From the NCBI GenBank assembly GCA_044229775.1, contig JBGASH010000158.1, positions 1 to 7,425 on the forward strand: a stretch of DNA of 7,425 nucleotides. Reading direction: 5' to 3'. Made by a program: the position numbers and the translations under genes. This document shows, in pieces, positions 1-5,201 of the stretch. The first letter of the stretch is position 1; each line of letters begins with the position of its first letter. This DNA comes from JAHEYG01 sp044229775 (lineage in GTDB: Bacteria; Bacteroidota; Bacteroidia; B-17B0; Aurantibacillaceae). The notes under the pieces are model-generated. The model saw nothing but the letters and a program-made list of their open reading frames with translations, was not told where the DNA came from and made no database searches.

Positions 1-1110
1 GTGGCCGTTACCGGTCCGCGCCAATCGGGTAAAACCACTTTGGTAAAAAATGTTTTTCCGGATAAGCCCTATGTTTCGTTAGAAAATGTAGAAAGCCGCA
101 ACTTTGCACAGGCCGATCCAAATGGGTTTTTAAAAGAATTTAAGAAGGGCGCCATATTGGATGAAGTACAACGCTTACCCGAATTATTTTCGTACCTCCA
201 GGAAATTGTAGATAATAAAAATACCGCGGGGCAATTTATTTTAACTGGGAGCAATAATTTTTTGTTGCAGGAAAATATTACCCAGAGTTTGGCGGGAAGG
301 GTGGGCTATTTGCATTTACTGCCCCTGTCGTTACAGGAATTACAGAAACATGCTTTGCTAAAGGCAGATCATAAAAAACACATTTATCAGGGATTTTATC
401 CCGAAATAATACAGAAAAGACTGAATCCGAGCGACTGGTACGAGAACTATATCAGCACTTACATAGAGAGGGATGTAAGGCAATTGAAAAATATTGGCAA
501 CCTATTGGTTTTTTCGAAGTTCATTAAATTATGCGCGGCCCGCGTAGGAAATATGGTAAACACGAATGAAATTGGCAACGCCTGCGGCATTGATCATAAA
601 ACCGCCACCGCGTGGATGAGTGTTTTACAAAGCAGTTATGTTGTTTACTTATTGCAACCGCATTATAATAATTTAAATAAACGCATTGTTAAGGCACCCA
701 AATTGTATTTTTGTGATACGGGTTTGGCTTGTTATCTTAACGAGATATACGATGCCGATAAATTACTGTACAGTCCGCTAAGAGGACCTTTGTTTGAAAA
801 CCTCATGATCATAGAAAAATTGAAGGAACGGTATAATTTAAACACGCGCGAAAATTTATTTTATTGGCGCGATAAAACAGGACACGAAATTGATCTGGTG
901 ATAGACAAAAGCAGCGAGATCAGCGCCATTGAGTTTAAAAGCGGCGAAACACTGAACACCGAGGATGTAAAAAATCTTATGTATTACGATAAGCTTCACA
1001 AAAATAAAACGAAAAGTTACATTTATTATGGCGGAACCACCGCCAGAACCATTGAGGGAAAGGTGAAGGCGCTATGCTGGCAGGAATTAATTAATAAAAA
1101 GAAAAAATAA
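1..1110 (+). CDS. AAA_14/DUF4143 family ATP-binding protein (5' end missing)
   Basis: This is a P-loop ATPase of the AAA_14 plus DUF4143 type, common in bacteria and archaea; its cellular role is not established. Seen in sequence (numbering from the first codon in the window): Walker A GPRQSGKTT at 5-13, Walker B AILDEVQ at 51-57, a sensor-like FILTGSNNF at 79-87, and the family's SLAGR segment at 96-100. A middle region around 184-215 looks like a winged helix (NEIGNACGIDHKTATAW). The C-terminal part has EIDLV (D298) followed by IEFKSG (E311, K313), which resembles a PD-(D/E)xK nuclease-fold core. The GTG at base 1 is unlikely to be the real start, because family members carry about 20-30 residues before Walker A, so the gene probably begins upstream of the window. 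It ends 1 nt before the SRPBCC gene, suggesting co-transcription. Family assignment is confident; nuclease activity is only an inference from the motif. Confidence 0.88.
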   Translation: MAVTGPRQSGKTTLVKNVFPDKPYVSLENVESRNFAQADPNGFLKEFKKGAILDEVQRLPELFSYLQEIVDNKNTAGQFILTGSNNFLLQENITQSLAGRVGYLHLLPLSLQELQKHALLKADHKKHIYQGFYPEIIQKRLNPSDWYENYISTYIERDVRQLKNIGNLLVFSKFIKLCAARVGNMVNTNEIGNACGIDHKTATAWMSVLQSSYVVYLLQPHYNNLNKRIVKAPKLYFCDTGLACYLNEIYDADKLLYSPLRGPLFENLMIIEKLKERYNLNTRENLFYWRDKTGHEIDLVIDKSSEISAIEFKSGETLNTEDVKNLMYYDKLHKNKTKSYIYYGGTTARTIEGKVKALCWQELINKKKK

Positions 1111-1111
1111 C

Positions 1112-1593
1112 ATGTCTGTAATAAAACTTGTTACAACCATTAACGCCCCTGCCGAAAGATGCTTCCTGTTATCCTTATGGGTGGATCTTCATACCAATAG
1201 CACGTCTCATACCGGCGAAAAAGCGATAGCGGGTGTTACCAAAGGCATTATGAAACTAAATGATACGGTGACCTGGCAAGCAAAACATTTTGGGATCACG
1301 CAGCAGCTTACCACGCTTATTTGCAAATACCAAAAGCCAACGTATTTTGTGGATGAAATGCAGAAGGCGCTTTCAAAAAAATTTATCACGAACATATCTT
1401 TAAGGAAGAGAAGGGACAAACGGTGATGACAGATATCTTTGACATGAAAGCCCCTCTGGGAATTTTAGGAACAATGGCCGAGAAATTATTTTTAGATGCT
1501 TACATGAAAAAATTCCTGATAACTCGCAACAACTACATCAAAAAAATAGCGGAAGGCGGGGAGTGGGGCAAGTTTATAGTTGATAGTCTATAG
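1112..1593 (+). pseudogene. SRPBCC family protein, broken by a one-base frameshift
   Basis: The first frame starts MSVIKLVTTINAPAERCF at 1112 and runs to a stop at 1424-1426 (104 residues), but the family-like sequence changes frame near 1366. Up to K85 it reads YFVDEMQK. In the -1 frame it then continues GAFKKIYHEHIFKEEKGQ, and later IFDMKAPLGILG and LFLDAYMKKFL, to a TAG at 1591-1593. Restoring one G in the GG at 1366-1367 gives an uninterrupted protein of about 160 residues. The N-terminal INAPAERCF, the DLH...EKAIAG segment and the DEM-KGAF-HEH segment fit the START/Bet v1-like SRPBCC fold, a hydrophobic ligand-binding helix-grip fold with no assigned function here. The last codons (VDSL, stop) lie inside the heptamer repeat array. 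There is no slippery heptamer at the shift site, so mutation or a sequencing or assembly error is more likely than programmed frameshifting. It follows the ATPase gene by 1 nt. Confidence 0.82.
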
Positions 1594-1621
1594 TTTATAG
1601 TCTATAGTCTATAGTTTATAG
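1573..1621 (+). repeat. Heptamer array A: seven tandem TYTATAG units
   Basis: Seven consecutive 7-bp units read TTTATAG, TTGATAG, TCTATAG, TTTATAG, TCTATAG, TCTATAG, TTTATAG without a gap. The third unit contains the TAG stop of the restored SRPBCC frame (1591-1593). An 8-nt spacer (TTAACATC) separates the array from the inverted array B. Part of it (1588-1607) is exactly complementary to 1630-1649, so the pair can form a 20-bp stem. It lies between convergent genes. Confidence 0.9.
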
Positions 1622-1629
1622 TTAACATC

Positions 1630-1660
1630 CTATAGACTATAAACTATAGACCATAAACTA
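1630..1660 (-). repeat. Heptamer array B: inverted TYTATAG units at the DinB 3' end
   Basis: The units read CTATAGA, CTATAAA, CTATAGA, CCATAAA and a final CTA, which is the TYTATAG repeat in the opposite orientation to array A. Bases 1658-1660 (CTA) are the TAG stop codon of the DinB gene on the - strand, so the array overlaps the coding sequence. Bases 1637-1660 are the exact reverse complement of 2113-2136 in array C, forming a perfect 24-bp inverted repeat around the DinB gene. Confidence 0.9.
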
Positions 1661-2101
1661 ATAATTCACTATCTGATGTAAATGGTGCTCCATGTGTTTG
1701 AGATAATCTTCAATTAAGAAACCCAGCGTAACCCGTTCGTTATCGTGCGAAATGCTGGTCATACTTAAATTATGTTCAGGAACCCGTTTAATGATCTCGA
1801 GTAAGTGGCGATTGTAAATGGTCCAGAAAGCAATAAGGTGCGCGCTGTCCAGTTTATTATAGTGGCTATATAAGTTCCAGTTATTTTGATCGTAAAAAAT
1901 AACCGGTTCAATTTCGAACTGACTCCTGATAAAGCGCTGATGGTTGTTGGTAGCGCTATCTATTAAATGCCCGAGCGTTTCTTTTTTGCTCCACTTTCCG
2001 GGAGCAGGTTTATTGGCAAAATCTTTTTCGGGAATAGCTTTTAATAATGCGGGAATGGTGTCGCATAAATATTCTAAACGTTCGATGGTCTCTTTAATCA
2101 T
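1658..2101 (-). CDS. DinB family protein (putative metal-dependent enzyme)
   Basis: The 147-residue protein has the length and pattern of the DinB/YfiT-like four-helix-bundle superfamily (DinB_2 type). It begins with a helix (MIKETIERLEYLCDTIPALL), followed by PAPGKWSKKETLGHLIDSA, the hallmark W-S-x-K-E-x-LGHL-D segment. The likely metal-binding histidines are H45 in LGHLID and H136 and H140 in YLKHMEHHLHQI; H54 is also near. Members of this superfamily include thiol transferases and isomerases, but many are uncharacterised, so the reaction and substrate cannot be assigned. The ATG at 2101 fits the family start well. The gene lies 43 nt downstream of the PqqB-like gene on the same strand and is probably co-transcribed with it, because the gap is filled by heptamer array C. 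Its TAG stop lies in array B. Confidence 0.85.
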   Translation of the reverse strand: MIKETIERLEYLCDTIPALLKAIPEKDFANKPAPGKWSKKETLGHLIDSATNNHQRFIRSQFEIEPVIFYDQNNWNLYSHYNKLDSAHLIAFWTIYNRHLLEIIKRVPEHNLSMTSISHDNERVTLGFLIEDYLKHMEHHLHQIVNY

Positions 2102-2108
2102 GATAAAG

Positions 2109-2156
2109 TTTATAGTTTATGGTCTATAGTTTATAGCCTGTGGTTTATAGTTTATC
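2109..2156 (+). repeat. Heptamer array C: six TYTATAG-like units plus a partial
   Basis: The units read TTTATAG, TTTATGG, TCTATAG, TTTATAG, CCTGTGG, TTTATAG and then TTTATC, in a strict 7-bp period and in the same orientation as array A. The array fills the gap between the DinB start (2101) and the PqqB-like stop and runs into the latter's coding end. The last residues of that protein (KDKL, then TAA at 2145-2147) are encoded by repeat sequence. Bases 2113-2136 pair perfectly with 1637-1660. Confidence 0.9.
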
Positions 2157-3068
2157 TTTTTCTACAACAACATTAAATCCTTTTCCCGTTACTTCTTTCC
2201 GTTTCCCTTCATCCCAAAGTAAAGGATTTGTATGGTTAAAATGAATAAAAAATATTTTCTTTTTTACACTTTCAGGCTCAGTTTTGAACAATTCCATTGT
2301 TTCGCTTACAAAGGGGTGAGGCACCTCTTTTACATTACGGTTGGCAATTTCGTTGGCTTCAAAAAAAGTAGCGTCTAAAAGCGCCACATCTACTTTTTTT
2401 ACTTCTTCAAGAATGGCCTTATTCCATTTTTCCCATTTATCAATATCAGGAATGAACAAATAACTTTTTTTAGTGGTCACGATCTTAAAGCCGGCTGTTT
2501 CGGAAAACTCATCGCGGTGTGGCACCTGAAAATTCATCACCTTAATATTTTTACTTAGTTGAACGGCGCTATCGGTTTTTAAGTTGATCAATAAAATATT
2601 TTTAAGGAATACCAGTTGGCTCCAGGGACCATTGCTTTTAATGAAGTCGGCCATTCGTGGCAAGGCATAAACGGGCACCTCTTTAGCATTCATGGCTTCG
2701 CGGCCCAGATACATTAACCCCGCATAATGGCCAATATGCGCGTGCGTCAAAAAAATTCCTGCCGGTAAGTAATTATATTTTTCGGCTGTCAGCTTTTTAA
2801 ATAATTCCAGTTGTAGCGTAATATCGGGTGTTGCTTCAAAGAGCCACCATTTTTTTTCTTTGGGGTCGACCAACGCCAGCGAAACCACATTTTTTTTAAG
2901 CGCGGGGTCATTAAACGCGTTGGTACAGCAACCTTTTTTACAGGCAATGTGCGGATAACCGCCATCCTGCGCCACGCCTAGTGCCAGTACGTAAGGCAAA
3001 GAATCGTTTTGTGCCTTTAAAAACAGACAGGTAGCAAGACATATTACTGAAAATAGTAGTTTTTTCAC
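2145..3068 (-). CDS. Secreted PqqB-like MBL-fold metallo-hydrolase
   Basis: A 307-residue protein with an N-terminal signal peptide (MKKLLFSVICLATCLFLKA, likely cut near A19/Q20), so it probably acts in the periplasm. The mature part begins LALGVAQDGGYPHIAC, like the start of PqqB-type MBL proteins, followed by a cysteine cluster C43-K-K-G-C47-C48. The metal motif is H109-A-H111-I-G113-H114, so the Asp of the usual HxHxDH is replaced by Gly. Other candidate ligands or active-site residues are H184 (VPHRDE), D208 (FIPDID), H251 (PHPF), and H276 and H279 (FIHFNHT). In PQQ biosynthesis PqqB acts on a peptide-derived intermediate, but no other pqq gene is visible here and PqqB itself is not exported, so this is a relative of unknown substrate rather than PqqB. 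It is the first gene of a probable - strand pair with the DinB gene. Its stop lies in heptamer array C. Confidence 0.82.
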   Translation of the reverse strand: MKKLLFSVICLATCLFLKAQNDSLPYVLALGVAQDGGYPHIACKKGCCTNAFNDPALKKNVVSLALVDPKEKKWWLFEATPDITLQLELFKKLTAEKYNYLPAGIFLTHAHIGHYAGLMYLGREAMNAKEVPVYALPRMADFIKSNGPWSQLVFLKNILLINLKTDSAVQLSKNIKVMNFQVPHRDEFSETAGFKIVTTKKSYLFIPDIDKWEKWNKAILEEVKKVDVALLDATFFEANEIANRNVKEVPHPFVSETMELFKTEPESVKKKIFFIHFNHTNPLLWDEGKRKEVTGKGFNVVVEKDKL

Positions 3069-3126
3069 CGGTATTTTAAATACAATGTAAGATTTTTTTG
3101 GAAATGCTACACATTTGGGTGAGAAA

Positions 3127-3161
3127 TTTGACGCTTAAAACCCAAAAAAACAGTATCTTTG
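3127..3161 (+). promoter_or_regulatory. Bacteroidota-type promoter for purB
   Basis: TATCTTTG at 3154-3161 matches the Bacteroidota -7 consensus TAnnTTTG exactly. A TTTG at 3127-3130 lies 23 nt upstream of it, at the long end of the usual spacing for the -33 element. The -7 box ends 16 nt before the purB ATG at 3178, implying a very short leader. The site lies in the 109-nt gap between divergent genes; I did not find an equally good box for the - strand gene. Confidence 0.65.
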
Positions 3162-3177
3162 TTCTTTGCTATTTACT

Positions 3178-4533
3178 ATGGAATTATCAGCTCTTACAGC
3201 AGTATCACCCATTGACGGAAGGTATCGCAAAGCCACCGAAGAATTAGCGCCCTATTTTTCTGAATTTGGCTTAATAAAATACCGCGTTCAAATAGAGATA
3301 GAATATTTTATCGCGTTAAGCGACCTTAACCTGCCGCAACTTCCAAAATTAAACGATAAACAAAAGACCGAATTGCGTAAAGTATATAAGAATTTTACTT
3401 TAGCGAACGCTCAAAAAATAAAAGATACCGAAAAGATCACCAACCACGACGTAAAAGCCGTAGAGTATTTTGTAAAAGAGGCGTTAGAAAGAACGGGATT
3501 AAAAAAGCAATTGGAATTTGTTCACTTTGGTTTAACCTCACAAGATATAAATAACACCGCTGTTCCTTTATCGTTAAAAGACGCTACCACAAACATTCTA
3601 TTACCACAATTGAACGCGGTTGTAAAAAAATTAAAAACACAGGCCAAAGCCTGGGAAAATATTAGTTTGTTGGCCCGGACACACGGACAGCCCGCATCGC
3701 CTACACGTTTAGGAAAGGAAATAATGGTGTTTGTGGAACGCCTTCAAAAACAAATGGCGCAATTGAACGCTGTACCATATTCGGCAAAATTTGGTGGTGC
3801 TACCGGTAATTTTAACGCGCATTATGTGGCTTATCCAAAATTGAACTGGATGGACTTTGCCGATAATTTTGTGAATAAGAATTTAGGATTGAGCCGCTCA
3901 CAATTCACCACACAAATTGAACACTACGATAATTTAGCGGCGTATTGCGATGCCTGCAAAAGAATAAATACCATTTTAAATGATCTGTGCCGCGATATAT
4001 GGACCTACATCAGCATGGATTATTTTAAGCAAAAACTGAAAGCCGGCGAAGTAGGCTCATCGGCCATGCCGCACAAAGTAAACCCTATTGATTTTGAGAA
4101 TGCCGAAGGTAATTTTGGAATGGCTAATGCTTTATTGGAACATCTATCGGCTAAATTACCCGTATCGCGTTTACAGCGCGACCTTACCGACAGCACCGTG
4201 CTCCGTAATTTAGGCGTGCCATTGGGACATACATTGATAGCTCTTAAAAGTATTTTAAAGGGTTTAGATAAATTAATATTGAACGAGGCGGCATTAAAGA
4301 ACGATCTTGAAAAGAACTGGGCCGTAGCGGCGGAAGCCATTCAAACCATTCTTCGTCGCGAGGGATATCCAAAACCTTACGAAGCGTTGAAAGATCTTAC
4401 GCGCACTAATTCGGTGATCAATAAAGCATCGCTGCACGCGTTCATCGAAAAATTAAAAGTGAGCAAAGAAGTTAAGGCCGAATTGAAAAAGATAACGCCA
4501 CACAATTATACCGGTAAAAATCCTAAAATTTAA
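3178..4533 (+). CDS. purB: Adenylosuccinate lyase
   Basis: PurB catalyses two beta-eliminations of fumarate in the cytosol: SAICAR to AICAR in de novo IMP synthesis, and adenylosuccinate to AMP. The protein is 451 residues from ATG 3178, close to the 456 of E. coli PurB, and starts MELSALTAVSPIDGRY like that enzyme. The fumarase/aspartase superfamily signature SSAMPHKVNP is at 294-303, with S295 at the position of the catalytic serine. ARTHGQPASPT holds H169, matching the catalytic histidine near 171 in E. coli. HFGLTSQDINNTA is the conserved substrate-binding segment. An in-frame TTG at 3166 would add MLFT, but it lies only 5 nt after the -7 box and lacks family support, so ATG 3178 is preferred. 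The stop is 4 nt before the next gene, indicating an operon. No motif is missing. Confidence 0.96.
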   Translation: MELSALTAVSPIDGRYRKATEELAPYFSEFGLIKYRVQIEIEYFIALSDLNLPQLPKLNDKQKTELRKVYKNFTLANAQKIKDTEKITNHDVKAVEYFVKEALERTGLKKQLEFVHFGLTSQDINNTAVPLSLKDATTNILLPQLNAVVKKLKTQAKAWENISLLARTHGQPASPTRLGKEIMVFVERLQKQMAQLNAVPYSAKFGGATGNFNAHYVAYPKLNWMDFADNFVNKNLGLSRSQFTTQIEHYDNLAAYCDACKRINTILNDLCRDIWTYISMDYFKQKLKAGEVGSSAMPHKVNPIDFENAEGNFGMANALLEHLSAKLPVSRLQRDLTDSTVLRNLGVPLGHTLIALKSILKGLDKLILNEAALKNDLEKNWAVAAEAIQTILRREGYPKPYEALKDLTRTNSVINKASLHAFIEKLKVSKEVKAELKKITPHNYTGKNPKI

Positions 4534-4537
4534 TAGC

Positions 4538-5005
4538 ATGAGTCACCGCATTTGGATATTTGTTACCTCAAAAGCACTAAGTCCTTCGCAACAGGAAGCG
4601 TTAGAAACCAATTGCGGAAATTTTGTAAGCAACTGGACCGCACACGAAAAGAAACTGCAAGCCTCGTTTGAATTGTACATGAACCGCTTGTTAATTTTTA
4701 AAGTAGATGAAGCGCAGTTTAACGCCAGTGGTTGCAGCATTGATAAATTAACGCGTTTAATTAAAGAACAGGAACAATTATTTTCGGTTGAGTTACTGAA
4801 CCGATTGTTGGTTGTTTATGAAGTGGAAGACGAATTGAAAGTGGTAGCGGCTTCTGAAATAAAAGATCTTTTAAAGCAAGGCGAGATCAATGAGAATACC
4901 CTTGTTTACGATAACGCTATTTCTACATCGGCGCAACTTCCTAATTGGAAAAAACCTTTAAAGGAAACCTGGCTCAGTAAATATTTACCGAGTTATTCGG
5001 CGTAA
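4538..5005 (+). CDS. Conserved Bacteroidota protein of unknown function (ASGCSID motif)
   Basis: A 155-residue soluble protein with no signal peptide or membrane segment. The pattern is familiar from Bacteroidota proteins often labelled 'ABC transporter ATPase'. The recognisable segments are VWIF-like RIWIFVTSK at 4-12, NWTAHEKKLQASF at 32-44, ASGCSID at 63-69 followed by a helix, ELLNRLLVVYEV at 85-96, and a C-terminal NWKKPLKETW at 136-145. It has no Walker A or ABC signature, so the ATPase label has no support in the sequence. The conserved cysteine C66 in ASGCSID is the most obvious candidate functional residue. It starts 4 nt after the purB stop and should be translated from the same mRNA. 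A purine-related role is possible from context but not shown. The ATG at 4538 fits the operon spacing. Confidence 0.72.
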   Translation: MSHRIWIFVTSKALSPSQQEALETNCGNFVSNWTAHEKKLQASFELYMNRLLIFKVDEAQFNASGCSIDKLTRLIKEQEQLFSVELLNRLLVVYEVEDELKVVAASEIKDLLKQGEINENTLVYDNAISTSAQLPNWKKPLKETWLSKYLPSYSA

Positions 5006-5048
5006 TTTCTTTTTTTAAAATCAGGCACTTTAGAATTATTTTCTGGTG

Positions 5049-5088
5049 TCATGGTGTTCCCGATAATTATCGGGATGACGAACCATGA
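5049..5088. repeat. Intergenic palindrome with outer stem
   Basis: TCCCGATAATTATCGGGA at 5058-5075 is a perfect 18-bp palindrome. An outer stem TCATGGT (5049-5055) pairs with ACCATGA (5082-5088), offset by a small asymmetric internal loop. It lies 43 nt after the purB-operon stop and before the GT-C gene. It could act as a weak terminator or 3' stabiliser of the purB transcript, but no U-tract follows, so a dispersed extragenic repeat is equally likely. Confidence 0.7.
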
Positions 5089-5119
5089 TCTTAATAAGCA
5101 TTCATTTGTTCCTTTGAAT

Positions 5120-5142
5120 CATACTTCGTCAGGCTCAGTATG
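5120..5142. repeat. Hairpin repeat, copy 1 (CAGGCTC loop)
   Basis: The 6-bp stem CATACT (5120-5125) and AGTATG (5137-5142) encloses the 11-nt loop TCGTCAGGCTC. A second copy at 6733-6755 has nearly the same loop and a different but still paired stem. It resembles the CTTCGNCAGGCTCAG-type intergenic repeat common in Bacteroidota genomes, here taken from general knowledge and not searched. Confidence 0.72.
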
Positions 5143-5184
5143 ACAATTTATACAGTAAATATCTTTTCGTTTTACAATAAATTG

Positions 5185-5192
5185 TAACTTTA
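5185..5192 (+). promoter_or_regulatory. Possible -7 promoter element for the GT-C-like gene
   Basis: TAACTTTA at 5185-5192 matches TAnnTTTG except for the last base and ends 9 nt before the ATG at 5202. No convincing -33 TTTG is visible at the right distance, so this is a weak call. Confidence 0.3.
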
Positions 5193-5201
5193 GAAAGTAA
5201 A

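Noticed and set aside
1364..1382. Programmed -1 frameshift in the SRPBCC gene
   Set aside because: No X XXY YYZ slippery site lies at the point where family similarity changes frame, and the A7 run lies after that point, so a simple deletion or error is more likely.
1944..2129. 61-residue + strand frame opposite the DinB gene
   Set aside because: It is a shadow of the DinB coding sequence and ends in the repeat array.
1573..2156. CRISPR array or integron attC sites
   Set aside because: The repeats are 7-bp tandem units with no spacers of regular length, no cas or integrase gene is present, and no proper GTTRRRY/RYYYAAC core pairs are seen.
2145..3068. True PqqB of a PQQ biosynthesis operon
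   Set aside because: No pqqA, C, D or E gene is nearby, the protein has a signal peptide, and its metal motif differs.
3069..3153. Promoter for the - strand PqqB-like gene
   Set aside because: The reverse strand of the gap has no good TAnnTTTG match; the best candidate (TACATTG near 3083-3089) misses two consensus bases.
3166..3177. TTG start four codons upstream of the purB ATG
   Set aside because: It lies only 5 nt after the -7 box, and PurB proteins begin at MELS-like sequence, so ATG 3178 fits better.
4020..4340. 106-residue open frame on the - strand inside purB
   Set aside because: It is antisense to the highly conserved catalytic region of purB and shows no recognisable domain of its own.
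5006..5201. Factor-independent terminator after the 155-residue gene
   Set aside because: A T-rich run follows the stop without a preceding stem, and the later palindrome lacks a U-tract.
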